IMG/VR virus record: IMGVR_UViG_3300034072_000926
Location: 401,260 to 465,259 of that record
Length of the DNA: 64,000 nt
Reading direction: 5' to 3' (one strand)
DNA from: a virus
Shown here: piece after piece, positions 41,434 through 50,647 of the stretch
How the letters are laid out: each line of letters begins with the position of its first letter
How positions within the stretch are numbered: the stretch's first letter is position 1
Program-made: the position numbers and the translations under genes
The notes under the pieces: model-generated
Databases searched by the model: none
What the model saw: the letters and a program-made list of their open reading frames with translations, nothing else
What the model was told of the DNA's origin: nothing

Positions 41434-41976
41434 TTAGCGGTTGTATCCACCTCGATTGGGGAAAGCCAAGCCTGGAATCATGATAATCTTCTCAGCATAC
41501 CAATTAGTCACACACTCGAGAAGCTCGCCATTTGCCCCAATAGAACGGTCTAGATACTCTGTCATAAGCCGATTAGGACACATTGCAGGGCTGAGTAGCT
41601 GAACCTTCCGGAGAGCATCAGAGGGGCTCATTCCGTTCATCACAAGAACAGCCAAACCGATTGCAGTGGATCGACTCTTGCCTGCCGAACAATGTATGAG
41701 CAACTTGGACTCGTCATTGAGTTCCCAACTCTTGACTTCCTCAATGATCTCCTGCATGACCTTCAGACTAGGAGCGACCAAGTCAGCATATTCCTCAGGA
41801 TCATCGTTCTCCACATCGTGGAAATTGTAGATCGCATGATTACTATGCTGACGATCAATAGTCGTCGCGGGCCAATTAGGTCCGGCATCATTGATGATGC
41901 TGATGATGTGAGTGGGCCAGTCCTGAGCGATCAGGGTCTTGGCTTTGTGGATTCCGAGGATCTTGATTTCAAACAT
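41434..41976 (-). CDS. Dual-specificity/tyrosine phosphatase-like protein
   Basis: The 180-residue protein has the HCSAGKSRS P-loop (C96-x5-R102) of Cys-based phosphatases and an upstream Asp-rich loop that may supply the general acid. Length fits a small PTP/DSP domain. Candidate targets are phosphoproteins or phospho-nucleotides; unknown. Confidence 0.82.
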   Translation of the reverse strand: MFEIKILGIHKAKTLIAQDWPTHIISIINDAGPNWPATTIDRQHSNHAIYNFHDVENDDPEEYADLVAPSLKVMQEIIEEVKSWELNDESKLLIHCSAGKSRSTAIGLAVLVMNGMSPSDALRKVQLLSPAMCPNRLMTEYLDRSIGANGELLECVTNWYAEKIIMIPGLAFPNRGGYNR

Positions 41977-42014
41977 ATCGATCTCTAGGATGGAAGTTAG
42001 TCCATCCTAGTCTT

Positions 42015-42383
42015 TCACTTAACAGGAACTGCGTTGCAGATCAAGTTAGTTGCCAGTAGGGCATTGAAAGAAATGTTCCAGTCCTCTTTGGACTCAGTCC
42101 AGGCCATGTCCATCATCTTCTTGGGGATTAGGATGACAGAACCGTTGCTGCCCATGAGGTAGAACTCGTCGCCAGAAATCCACTGGACCGTGCATTCCGA
42201 CATCTTAACATCAGTTGTAACCGTTCCAGCCGTGATGGGAGCCACTTTCGTGACCGTATCCAGCTTGCCAACTTTGACGACGACCATCTTTACATGGTCA
42301 GGCGGGGTTACAGGAGCCGCCGATGCTGGGGCGGCCACCATTGCAGTGAGCGCAGCTACGGCGCCGATAATCAGCTTCTTCAT
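42015..42383 (-). CDS. Exported hypothetical protein
   Basis: The 122-residue protein starts at the ATG after CGAGGAGAGTATCCA. It has a strong signal peptide (MKKLIIGAVAALTA, cut after APASA near 26) then a ~95-residue domain with two Cys. Function unknown. Confidence 0.7.
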   Translation of the reverse strand: MKKLIIGAVAALTAMVAAPASAAPVTPPDHVKMVVVKVGKLDTVTKVAPITAGTVTTDVKMSECTVQWISGDEFYLMGSNGSVILIPKKMMDMAWTESKEDWNISFNALLATNLICNAVPVK

Positions 42384-42464
42384 TGGATACTCTCCTCGAC
42401 GTTCAGGGGAATACCTTTGCGTCGATCTAGTGTCCAATATAAAAGAGTTAACCGCAGTTAGTCA

Positions 42465-42785
42465 TTATTCATTATCGGAGTCGAGGTAATAAAATGCGAA
42501 GCCCGAACCGGGGTGAGAGGCATAATCCATAATGCCCTTAACTTCGTTGTAGAAGTTCTCAATGGCTTCATCGCTCAGAACGTGCGAGCGATCAATGAGG
42601 GTGTGCTGAGGGAAGTGCCAGCTATGCTGACTGGGATCCTCACCAGCGAGGTGACGATGGAGGGCAGCCCTCCAATCCAACTGCTCGGCTTGTTCACGTT
42701 CGATAGCTTCGCGCGCTTCAGCGTATTCGGGGAGGAGAGTGACATCACCCACAATGGTGAAAACTGGAAGAACATTGCGAGCCAT
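42465..42785 (-). CDS. Hypothetical protein
   Basis: The 106-residue acidic protein has many His in the centre. A terminator-like hairpin lies downstream of the tRNA that follows upstream. Unrecognised. Confidence 0.65.
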   Translation of the reverse strand: MARNVLPVFTIVGDVTLLPEYAEAREAIEREQAEQLDWRAALHRHLAGEDPSQHSWHFPQHTLIDRSHVLSDEAIENFYNEVKGIMDYASHPGSGFAFYYLDSDNE

Positions 42786-42842
42786 ATCTACCTCCTGCTG
42801 TTGTTCACCTAAGATAGCAGGAGACAGGTGGAAGTCAAGAGA

Positions 42843-42867
42843 AAAGCCGGCCTTTCGACCGGCTTTT
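42843..42867. terminator. Bidirectional terminator
   Basis: AAAGCCGG/CCGGCTTTTT with a short loop. It has a T tract on the plus strand and an A/T flank on the minus strand after the tRNA-Ser gene. Confidence 0.75.
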
Positions 42868-42959
42868 TGGAGGAGGGCTAGGTAATCGAAACCTAAACCG
42901 TTTTACGGGTTCCCATCGTTTTCAAGACGAGTCCGGCGCGCCTGTCCGGTTAACCCTCC
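42868..42959 (-). tRNA. tRNA-Ser (UGA anticodon)
   Basis: Class II tRNA: acceptor GGAGGGT/GCCCTCC, anticodon loop CTTGAAA (TGA at 34-36), long variable arm, T-arm TAGGT/ACCTA with TTCGATT, encoded CCA. The discriminator is T rather than the usual G. It pairs functionally with the SerRS gene. Confidence 0.85.
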
Positions 42960-42999
42960 AAAGCTATTGTGTCTTATTTAACACAATAGTCAGTTGATT

Positions 43000-43281
43000 T
43001 CAATAACTAATATAATTGAAATCCTCAACGAGGATCATCTTCCGTGCCAGCATGAACTCGATAGCTTCCTTGATGGTCGAGCAACCAGCACCAGCTGCGA
43101 CGAGACCATGCCGGTCGACAATTTCACCCATCGCCTCTGCATAGTCGTTACTCGTCTTGTATTCGAGTTCGACCTCATCCATCTGAGTCTGATCCAGAAC
43201 CCAGTATGTGATGTCCTCACCGCTGCCTGCGGCTTCGACCGCGATATAACCAGCTGCAAAGCCGGCAGGGATACCGGTCAT
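43000..43281 (-). CDS. Hypothetical protein
   Basis: The 93-residue acidic protein has its ATG overlapping the TAA of a 27-codon membrane mini-gene (TAATG). Unrecognised. Confidence 0.65.
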   Translation of the reverse strand: MTGIPAGFAAGYIAVEAAGSGEDITYWVLDQTQMDEVELEYKTSNDYAEAMGEIVDRHGLVAAGAGCSTIKEAIEFMLARKMILVEDFNYISY

Positions 43282-43364
43282 TAGAAGATCCAGGCACCCA
43301 GGACGAAAGCAATCGCTGCGGTCACGACCGGATGCTCGTGAACGAAATTCTGAACCTTATCCAT
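43281..43364 (-). CDS. 27-residue membrane mini-protein
   Basis: The ATG follows AAGGGAGTAAATT. The frame has a charged start (MDKVQNFVHEH) then one hydrophobic helix, and ends in TAA overlapping the next ATG. Ribosome site and overlap support it; the function is unknown. Confidence 0.55.
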   Translation of the reverse strand: MDKVQNFVHEHPVVTAAIAFVLGAWIF

Positions 43365-43392
43365 AATTTACTCCCTTGTTGGAACCAAAGCT

Positions 43393-43893
43393 TTACAGCT
43401 TCATAACCTTTCGCGCAAGTTCATAAAGGACTTTACGCTGAGGATTTAGCCGAGCCATCGCTTCTTCATGACTCAAAAAGACCGGATCAGTGCATTCATC
43501 GTTAGCTTCATAGGGATCGATCCAATCCACAAAGCCAGCGTAGAACTGCTGATAAGAAATCGGATGAGGATATTTGTAACCCTCAGGTGCCTCACCCTCA
43601 CTGACCATCATCAAATAACCGATCGGAATGACTGTTGAGACATGACACCCCGTCTCCTCAAGACATTCTCTGATTGCCGCTTGAATAAGCGTCTCACCTG
43701 GGTCTACGTGCCCTCCGGGTATCTCTAAGCCACGGCGCACATTGTTGGCTAGTGCAACACACCGACCGAGGACAAAGGGTATGAGAAACGACGTGCGGGT
43801 AAGCTCGAAGGGCGCTTCCTCACGGGCTGCAACGACCGAAACGCTATTGGGCAGTGGCAGGTAGGGAAGATCATTTTGAGTAAGAAGTATCAT
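43393..43893 (-). CDS. Nudix hydrolase
   Basis: The 166-residue protein has the Nudix box (G60-x5-E...R-E-x2-E-E-x-G near residues 60-82, GGHVDPGETL and IRECLEETG). It hydrolyses a nucleoside diphosphate-linked substrate. Phage members can clean the nucleotide pool or remove RNA caps. Substrate unknown. Confidence 0.85.
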   Translation of the reverse strand: MILLTQNDLPYLPLPNSVSVVAAREEAPFELTRTSFLIPFVLGRCVALANNVRRGLEIPGGHVDPGETLIQAAIRECLEETGCHVSTVIPIGYLMMVSEGEAPEGYKYPHPISYQQFYAGFVDWIDPYEANDECTDPVFLSHEEAMARLNPQRKVLYELARKVMKL

Positions 43894-43899
43894 GTCCTC

Positions 43900-44259
43900 T
43901 CATTTAAGGACAGTTACCTTTTTGTCAAGCTGATATTCGATTACCGTAATTCGCTCATTAAGCTTTCTCTGAACACTGAGTAGCTGACGCTGGTTTTCAC
44001 GAACTTCCCTCATAAGGGCTTTGATCTCTTGCGTGTCTCGATTCTGAGTGTTCTGCAGGAGGAAGACCATAAGGAATGTCGCGATGGTCGTGCCAGTGTT
44101 GATAATGAGTTGCCAAGTTGCCGAGAAGCCAGCAAAGGGTCCCCAAGCTGCCCAGATGAACACCATTGACAGGGCTATGACAAACGCCAAAGGTTTTCCA
44201 AGACTATCCGCAATCCATTCGGAAAAGAGGTCGAAACGGTCTCGTATAATCTTTGTCAT
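43900..44259 (-). CDS. Low-affinity iron permease-like membrane protein
   Basis: The 119-residue protein has two membrane segments (about 24-45 and 54-70) with TGTTIATFLMVFLLQNTQNRD, the signature of the Fet4/low-affinity iron permease (PF04120) family of small bacterial proteins. The C-terminus is a coiled coil. Uncommon in phages; host-derived is likely. Transport is not proven. Confidence 0.72.
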   Translation of the reverse strand: MTKIIRDRFDLFSEWIADSLGKPLAFVIALSMVFIWAAWGPFAGFSATWQLIINTGTTIATFLMVFLLQNTQNRDTQEIKALMREVRENQRQLLSVQRKLNERITVIEYQLDKKVTVLK

Positions 44260-44337
44260 GGCGTGTCTCCTGCCATCAATTTGGTGTCATAGGACTCCTA
44301 GGGTTGTTGGGATTTGTGGTGCGACCCACGTGAATAT

Positions 44338-44694
44338 TTAGCGGAAGGTACCCATATCCTTGAGCTTTTCACGCTTCTCCTGATACCAAGGGTTTGTCCA
44401 GAGAAGCTTATATTGCCCGTCATTCACAAATGCGGGACGATACTTTATCTTGAAACGAGATGTCTTCGTCTCGTTCTCTGCATACCATTCGGCCACCTCT
44501 TTAGGACCGGGATAGAAGCCCATCGCCTCCTTGAGGCAACCGAACGCAAACTTGTTCACATCATAGTAGGACAAAATGCCGATCGAACCGGGACGACAGA
44601 TATTCCAGTTTGGCGGTTCGAGCAGGAAGATCCTGTAGCCGTTGAATGCAAGGAAGTTATAGACCTCATCAGTCTTCACTGGGGAAGATTCCAC
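44338..44694 (-). CDS. Hypothetical protein
   Basis: The 118-residue protein has a GTG start inside the end of the upstream gene (26-nt overlap); a GTG at 44679 is an alternative. Unrecognised. Confidence 0.6.
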   Translation of the reverse strand: MESSPVKTDEVYNFLAFNGYRIFLLEPPNWNICRPGSIGILSYYDVNKFAFGCLKEAMGFYPGPKEVAEWYAENETKTSRFKIKYRPAFVNDGQYKLLWTNPWYQEKREKLKDMGTFR

Positions 44695-45037
44695 GTTCCA
44701 GAAGGAGCTCGATGGTTGCTACCTCATTGTCAGGAGCCATCATGCACTCGTGATTACCAGCTGCAAAGCCCCACTGGTATTCGCCCTGATCGATTCGAAC
44801 CTTGCCGGTCTCGATGGCCTCCTGGATGATACGACCATCTGACATGCGGCTGTTGAGGTCCATGGAATAGCTTTTGCCCCAGGTCGTTAGCTCTCCCCGA
44901 TAGAGGGAAATGAATCCGGCAGCAACAACCTTGTCGGGACCACCAACATCATTTGCAAGTCGATAATGCTCGACCCCGGACATCTTGCTGATGAGGGCGA
45001 ACGTTCCGTCGTCGGTCATAACATACTTGGTGGACAT
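44669..45037 (-). CDS. Hypothetical protein
   Basis: The 122-residue protein starts at the ATG after CAGGAGTTCTT. Acidic at the end. Unrecognised; follows the strong terminator of 45091-45783. Confidence 0.65.
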   Translation of the reverse strand: MSTKYVMTDDGTFALISKMSGVEHYRLANDVGGPDKVVAAGFISLYRGELTTWGKSYSMDLNSRMSDGRIIQEAIETGKVRIDQGEYQWGFAAGNHECMMAPDNEVATIELLLERGIFPSED

Positions 45038-45056
45038 AAGAACTCCTGAGGGCAGA

Positions 45057-45082
45057 AAAGGGGAGGATTGCTCCTCCCCTTT
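45057..45082 (-). terminator. Terminator of the 45091 gene
   Basis: AAAGGGGAGGA/TCCTCCCCTTT with a 4-nt loop and T-rich ends. Confidence 0.75.
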
Positions 45083-45090
45083 GTTATTGG

Positions 45091-45783
45091 TTAGGCGTAG
45101 TAGAAATCGCCCTTGTAATCCTGGCCGCCGGTCTTGATCCGGAGGATGCTGGCCAGACCGATGCTGCGGACGATGATCTGATTCTCGACCTTCAGACCGC
45201 CCTGCACATTGTCGGACTGCTTCTGTTCGGGCTTTTCGTAGCCGATGATGTCCTTTTCGTCGATGGGGTTGCCATCGAGGAAGAATTCGACCTTGCCGGC
45301 GCGCAGGAAGATGGTATCCAGGTAATACTGGGCGACCGTTTCGCCGGCCTTCGTGTGTTCGATGAAGGGGCTGTTGGGAACGCGATGGCCCCACTTGCGC
45401 GCCTTGACCTCGAAGCGCTCTTCAGCGTCCTCACGACGATCAGCTTCGCCTTCGGCCAGTGCCAGTTGAATATGCGCGGCCAGATCTTCCAGGGCTTCGG
45501 GGCTCAGAACGTCGAGCAGCAGCGCCTGCGCTTCGTTGGCCTTCGCCGTTGCCTCTGCGAGGATTTCGCCGGCGATCGCATTGCGGACCATGTTCTGGTA
45601 AGTGTTGGTGTTCTTGTTCTGGCAGATCAGAACCGTGCTGCCGGTGACGCGCTTGGTCACTCGACCCTGCATGGGGTTCTTCTTGCCGCCCTTCAGGGGC
45701 TGGACAGTTTCGATATCGAGGCCGATGAAGCTCACGCCCTTCAGCTTGGCCAGCACTTCGACAATGTTGTGAACCTGCGTCAT
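45091..45783 (-). CDS. Hypothetical protein, likely well expressed
   Basis: The 230-residue protein has the CGGAGATCGAAT leader, high-GC codon use and a strong terminator, like the KYGWFAL genes. The centre is an acidic helical region (Ala/Glu-rich, residues ~85-130) and the C-terminal part has beta character. Unrecognised. Confidence 0.7.
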   Translation of the reverse strand: MTQVHNIVEVLAKLKGVSFIGLDIETVQPLKGGKKNPMQGRVTKRVTGSTVLICQNKNTNTYQNMVRNAIAGEILAEATAKANEAQALLLDVLSPEALEDLAAHIQLALAEGEADRREDAEERFEVKARKWGHRVPNSPFIEHTKAGETVAQYYLDTIFLRAGKVEFFLDGNPIDEKDIIGYEKPEQKQSDNVQGGLKVENQIIVRSIGLASILRIKTGGQDYKGDFYYA

Positions 45784-45851
45784 ATTCGATCTCCGTGTTT
45801 GCGTTTCCTATGCACCCACATTAGCAGGAAATAGGTGAGCGTCAACCGCTT

Positions 45852-46187
45852 TTATGCGGTAATTTCAATTTTGATGGATTTCTTTTGGTCGACCCGATAG
45901 TCGGCGTCCTTCGTGTGAACGTCGATCGAGAGGGTGTGGATCCCTTTACGACCTTCGCGCAGGACGACCTGTTTCACATAGGCATTCACAATGCCCTTGA
46001 TGCTGGTCTTCATATAGTGGTCGATCCGGCCGATGCTGCCCTTATCGCCCGGAAGCGTTATGGAAGCCGAATCCGTGTACCAATGTTCGGTTGCCTCGGG
46101 ATTGATCGGTTCCCACTGTCCGGTGGTCTTGTTGAGCTTCTCATGCGAGTTAACGCGGAAGTCCTCATATGCCGCAACAGTTACCAT
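45852..46187 (-). CDS. Hypothetical protein
   Basis: The 111-residue protein has leader GAGGAGATCGAAC. Mostly beta. Unrecognised. Confidence 0.7.
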   Translation of the reverse strand: MVTVAAYEDFRVNSHEKLNKTTGQWEPINPEATEHWYTDSASITLPGDKGSIGRIDHYMKTSIKGIVNAYVKQVVLREGRKGIHTLSIDVHTKDADYRVDQKKSIKIEITA

Positions 46188-46214
46188 GTTCGATCTCCTC
46201 GTTGTGTTGCACCT

Positions 46215-46242
46215 GTTTTAGCAGAACTGGTGAGGGCGTCAA
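46215..46242 (-). promoter_or_regulatory. Promoter
   Basis: TTGACG, 16 nt, TAAAAC, for the gene at 45852. Confidence 0.6.
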
Positions 46243-46507
46243 CCACTTTCTCGCCCACGTCATCCTCTCGACTGATCTTTCTCTCTTATCCGACCTGACG
46301 AGCCTTGCGAGTCTGTGTCGGATCGCACCTCTGGTGTGTTTCTAAATTGAATTCCTTTGAAATCCATGTTATCTAGAGTCTACCCGCTGGCGGGGAGCAT
46401 CTAGCTAACGTGCATTCAAGTATTCTATTTCGTAATATACCGGAGTGGCGTTTATATTATAGAGAAGAATCGCTAAGGATATCAGGAGACTCTAGGGTAA
46501 ATAGAAT
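46243..46507. other. Intergenic region before the glycosyltransferase
   Basis: A 265-nt divergent gap. The half near 46250-46350 holds a TCCGAC/GTCGGA stem-loop on the minus strand; a 35-codon ATG frame there lacks a ribosome site. The half near 46440-46480 is AT-rich (TTTATATTATAG) and probably holds the plus-strand promoter of the next gene. I see nothing else certain. Confidence 0.4.
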
Positions 46508-47821
46508 ATGACAAAAAGAATAGCATTCCTAATCAGTGACCAGCATCTAATCCCACACGGTGGCATTGGTCAATTCGCAAAAGGCTTCTGTGAGATGGCA
46601 GAGCGCAACGACTGTATCGTTGACCTCATCCTAGACACCTCTCCCCGTAATGATTTCTTCAAATGTAATGGACAGGTCATCTCTCCCGATAGACCTCTAT
46701 CTATGTCAGACCATCGCGACGCATTTGCATTCTCAGATTCCTACTGTTTGGAACGAGCAATGAACTTTCGCAATGCGATGATGAAGGCATTCCAGAGCAA
46801 GCTCTACGACCTTATCCTTATCAATACTCCAGAAGCCTATTTGGGTGTCTATCCTCTCGATATGGCACGTCATATCCCGATGGTGTTCTATACCCATAAT
46901 GAGAACTTGGTCTTCCGTGACGAAGCTTTTAAGGGTGTATTCAACCAGACCTTCGATGCGTTCTTCATTGCGAACCTGAAGGCAGATGATTTGATTGTCG
47001 GCACCCAGACTGATCGCAACACTGTTGAGCTCAAGGAAACTGGATGTAATGTCCTCACCTTACCAATGCCAATGCCTGAGCGCGGTCTCCTTGCACCTTG
47101 GACCGAAGAGAAGAAGGACTTGCTCTTCATCGGTCGCTGGGAAGATAGGAAGAACCCTCAGGAGTTCATTCGTGTCGCGGTCGAGACTGGCTTACCTGTT
47201 CGCGTTATGACCGCAGCATCTTCGATCAATAAGTGGAATGAAGCCTTCGCTAAGGCCGGTGTAAAGTCCTTCGATGTTCGCGGAGGTATTACGGGCCAGG
47301 AGAAGGTCGACTTCATCAGGTCTTCCAAGGTGTTCTACATGCCCAGCAAGAGCGAATCCTATGGCTTCTCCCTCTTTGAAGCGGCAGGGCATTGTCACTG
47401 TGTTGTGCTCGAGAACTATGGTTGGTCGAAGAACTGGGATCCATCGCTCTTCCACAAGGCATCTACAAAGGATGTCGCAGGGCTGATTACAGAACTCTAC
47501 AAGAGGGACGTTCCTGAGACTAGTCTAGCTACTGTCCGGGCCATTGATGCTGATACGTGGTCCCCGTGGGCTTCATTGATGGCAGATTTTCAAGCACCTG
47601 TGAGCTCTAGCAATGCAGCCAAGGTCACAAGCGAAGACGACTTCTTCGTTGGTGATTTTATCAAAAGTCTCGGACGTTTTGCCTCTACTGAGGATGTTCA
47701 TTCCATCCTAGGCAATCGCACAAAATTCAAGATCACTCAGACACCGTCAGGGACTTGGATGAGCAGCAAGGGGAATCCTCCCCCGGCCGACGCCGATAGC
47801 GATAGCTTGTTTGATTGGTAA
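46508..47821 (+). CDS. GT-B (family 4-like) glycosyltransferase
   Basis: The 437-residue protein has an N-terminal HGGIGQFAKGF loop, a central FIGRWEDRKNP motif opening the C-terminal Rossmann domain and the donor-site SESYGFSLFEAAGH motif (E-x7-E). It transfers a sugar from an activated donor; targets could be the host surface, phage DNA or a virion protein. Plus strand, with an obvious terminator after it. The C-terminal ~90 residues are extra. Confidence 0.85.
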   Translation: MTKRIAFLISDQHLIPHGGIGQFAKGFCEMAERNDCIVDLILDTSPRNDFFKCNGQVISPDRPLSMSDHRDAFAFSDSYCLERAMNFRNAMMKAFQSKLYDLILINTPEAYLGVYPLDMARHIPMVFYTHNENLVFRDEAFKGVFNQTFDAFFIANLKADDLIVGTQTDRNTVELKETGCNVLTLPMPMPERGLLAPWTEEKKDLLFIGRWEDRKNPQEFIRVAVETGLPVRVMTAASSINKWNEAFAKAGVKSFDVRGGITGQEKVDFIRSSKVFYMPSKSESYGFSLFEAAGHCHCVVLENYGWSKNWDPSLFHKASTKDVAGLITELYKRDVPETSLATVRAIDADTWSPWASLMADFQAPVSSSNAAKVTSEDDFFVGDFIKSLGRFASTEDVHSILGNRTKFKITQTPSGTWMSSKGNPPPADADSDSLFDW

Positions 47822-47825
47822 AAAG

Positions 47826-47853
47826 AAAGCCCGGAGTTTCCTCCGGGCTTTTG
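47826..47853 (+). terminator. Terminator of the glycosyltransferase gene
   Basis: AAAGCCCGGAG/CTCCGGGCTTTTG with a TTTC loop and a T tract. Confidence 0.85.
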
Positions 47854-47865
47854 TTTAGAACCGTC

Positions 47866-49143
47866 TCAGTCCAACTCGCTCAGAAGGAATTTGTTCTCGA
47901 GATAGGGACGAAGCACCTCAGGGATACGTATCTCTCCGCCGTCCTGATAGTTCTCGAGCACCGCCACAAGTGTTCGACCAACAGCTAGACCACTACCGTT
48001 GAGGGTATGTGCGAAGACCGTGTGGCCATCAACCTTGTAGCGGGTATTCATGCGACGTGCTTGGAAATCGCCGCAGTTAGAGACGCTGCTGATCTCTCGA
48101 TACGCTTGCTGACCCGGAAGCCAGACCTCAATATCATAGGTCTTCTGTGCGCTGAAACCCATATCGCCCTTACAGAGCAACATCGTGCGATAAGGAAGAT
48201 CAAGACGAGCAAGGATCTGTTCAGCAGCATTCAGCATATAGTCATGCTCGCTGACACTTTGTTCGGGCTTGCAAATCGAAACCAATTCAACTTTCTGGAA
48301 CTGGTGTTGACGAATCAGCCCACGAGTATCACGACCTGCCGAGCCTGCCTCACTACGGAAGCAATCAGTCAATGCCACATAGCGATGCATCCCTAGCAGG
48401 ATTTCATCAGCATGGATATTGGTCAGGCTGACCTCGGCAGTGGGAATGAGATATTGTTCGGTTGCAAAGGCATCTTCGCTATTGGCAATTCCGAAGAGAT
48501 CATCTTTGAACTTGGGAAGCTGCCCAGTGCCGAATAGTGCTTCCTTGTTGACGATCACTGGAGGGATGACCTCGAGGAAGCCCCGCTCACGATGACTATC
48601 AAGCATGAACTGACCGAGGGCACGATGGAGACGAGCGACTGGACCCATCAACATGCTGAAGCGGGATCCGCTGATCTTCGCAGCACGGTCCATACCGAAT
48701 TGCAGGTCAAGTTCGTAATGAGGAACGGAGTTCTTGGGAAGGATGACGCCCCATTTGCGAACTTCTACATTGCTTGATTCGTTCGAGCCATCGGGAACAT
48801 CATCAGCCGCGATATTGGGACACTGTAGGAGATAGCCGTTGAGAACAAACTCACTGCTATTGGCCTGGTGCTCATATAGCTTGATATCGTCCTTCAGTTT
48901 CGCGATAATCGCTTTTAGCTCATCGACTTTCTCAAGGTCATTAGACTTCATAGCCAGACCAATATCCCCGCTGAGCTTTTTCAGAGCGGACTGCGCCTGC
49001 TGTTGCTTGGAAAGGAAGCCTCGACGATTCTCGTCATATTCGAGAATCTTATCCGTTTTTGGATCATGGCCTCGACTCTTCATAGCGTCAGTGAAGGCCT
49101 GTGGATTGTCCCTGATGGACTTGATATCGAAGTGATAATTCAT
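47866..49143 (-). CDS. serS: Seryl-tRNA synthetase
   Basis: The 425-residue class II synthetase charges tRNA-Ser. The N-terminal coiled-coil arm (residues ~30-100) and the motif 2 region DCFRSEAGSAGRDTRGLIR and motif 3 GSGLAVGRTLVA are intact. I use the ATG at 49143 (MNYHFDIKSIR), because the ATG at 49158 lies inside the promoter (TTGACG at about 49170). With tRNA-Ser in the window it may support serine decoding. Confidence 0.93.
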   Translation of the reverse strand: MNYHFDIKSIRDNPQAFTDAMKSRGHDPKTDKILEYDENRRGFLSKQQQAQSALKKLSGDIGLAMKSNDLEKVDELKAIIAKLKDDIKLYEHQANSSEFVLNGYLLQCPNIAADDVPDGSNESSNVEVRKWGVILPKNSVPHYELDLQFGMDRAAKISGSRFSMLMGPVARLHRALGQFMLDSHRERGFLEVIPPVIVNKEALFGTGQLPKFKDDLFGIANSEDAFATEQYLIPTAEVSLTNIHADEILLGMHRYVALTDCFRSEAGSAGRDTRGLIRQHQFQKVELVSICKPEQSVSEHDYMLNAAEQILARLDLPYRTMLLCKGDMGFSAQKTYDIEVWLPGQQAYREISSVSNCGDFQARRMNTRYKVDGHTVFAHTLNGSGLAVGRTLVAVLENYQDGGEIRIPEVLRPYLENKFLLSELD

Positions 49144-49199
49144 ACCGCTTCGTAACATTGGTTACACTAGGCGTCAAGACTAGATTGGGTAGTCATGGT

Positions 49200-50289
49200 G
49201 AAACCCAGTTCGTTTCCGAACCGGGCCTCATGTATTTAGAGCAGGCTGAGATTACACCTACAAGCGAGTGTCTTTGGTCATTATCCCCGGCTTTGACACC
49301 GGTTTTCTCCCGTTATCCACTAAGCGTAGCCGAAGCATTCACCTAGTAACACTCAAAACCGCTTCCAATTTATATACCGCTGGCATTTGCGGTGTCCTAG
49401 TGATTTATCGGCAGCCTCTGTTCACGTCAGCCCTCGCAGACTGTTAAGGGGTTGCGGCCCCAACAAGAACTCTTCTACCAACACCTTTGAGGTCCCCCTC
49501 TCCAGTGCCTCTGTTAGCCTTAGCCCAGAGGATTGGGTTTCTTTTCTTCCATCGCTGGAAGTCACTAGCGAGTCAGGCTTTCGATTTTTATGCGTCAAGC
49601 ATAGCAAGTTTGACTGTAAACCCATTGCGATGTGCTGACTCAGTAGCTTCATTGGCTTTTGACCAACAAAATACTACACACCACGTATCTTTCGGCTTGC
49701 GACCTACTTGATGTTCTTTCAGGAATTGTCACAGGATTTGACTCCCATACCAACACCTTCAGAATGCCAATCGCCCTTGGTGCAACCTTCGGACTAATTG
49801 ACTATCTCTTACCACTAAGTAATGACCATATTTCGCTGGGAACGTCGGGTTGCGAAGCCCGTTGGATAGCCGCTCGTCGCCACTACCTTTATACCAACTT
49901 GCGTTGGAACAGTTGTCCTATGGTGTCCTACCTATCTCCACTGACCTGCAAGGCCTTGAAGAACTTCCTTTTGGGAAGTAGGTTGAGACTTGCTTGGTGA
50001 GACGACATTGCTATCGCGGAACCTATTGGGTTTCGGTTCCTTTCCACTAAGTTACCCTAGTGTCACTCTGTTAATGGCCCCAAGCGGCCAAACTTTCTAA
50101 CTCTGTAGTTGACCACTTTAACACCGAAGCGCCTTGTTGTCAACAACTTTGTTTCGATCGTTGCCTCTGCGGCACAACGCCCTACTTCTGATCAACTCTC
50201 ATCGTATCCCGCGGTCGGGAAATCCTTTCGGAAACCCCAGGCCTTGTTCTACTCCTGCTGACCTCTGTAGTGCGTTGCACCGCGTTGGT
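49200..50289 (-). ncRNA. Candidate large structured RNA (~1.1 kb)
   Basis: No credible coding frame spans this region. A consensus promoter (50296-50324) points into it on the minus strand. The minus-strand sequence is full of local hairpins, and it ends in a stem with a GAAA tetraloop (GTTCG-GAAA-CGAAC, 49202-49226) that may terminate it. Large phage RNAs such as GOLLD and ROOL have a similar size and also lie near tRNAs, but I cannot confirm a match. Confidence 0.6.
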
Positions 50290-50295
50290 CTAGCT

Positions 50296-50324
50296 GTTAT
50301 ATGCAAATAACCAGAGCGCGTCAA
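50296..50324 (-). promoter_or_regulatory. Promoter of the 1.1-kb RNA
   Basis: TTGACG, 17 nt, TATAAC. Confidence 0.65.
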
Positions 50325-50378
50325 CAACAAAAATAGATTATTTTGAAATTATTTTGCCCTGGTGCAAACCATAAGGAT

Positions 50379-50411
50379 GGGCCCCAACAATCCTGAGAAT
50401 TGCTGGGACCC
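50379..50411 (-). terminator. Hairpin ending the four-module RNA
   Basis: GGG.CCCA.CAAT/ATTG.TGGG.CCC stem. No strong T tract. Confidence 0.5.
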
Positions 50412-50647
50412 TAAGTAGGAACTGGGGGAGTTCCTACCCCGATGCGCTATTGTGTTTGGCTCACGAAGTCCAACCGACCTTAGGCTTCGGTATCCTGTCA
50501 ACGCTGCAATGCGACCTAGGAAAGCAACTCGCCGATCTAGCAAAACTTTCCAGAGAGCGCTAACAAGGATTAGCGTGTCGTATTACTAGAGCGATAAAAA
50601 TTAAGCAAATGAAAAATTGCGAACTATTTGAATCTTATATTTGATAT

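Noticed and set aside
46260-46370. 35-codon minus-strand gene beginning MDFKGIQF
   Set aside because: No ribosome site and no clear promoter. The sequence overlaps a likely stem-loop.
49387-50000. Several 70-113-codon frames inside the 49.2-50.3 kb region on both strands
   Set aside because: They lack ribosome sites, overlap each other on both strands, and have compositions unlike the real genes. The region reads as hairpin-rich RNA with its own promoter.
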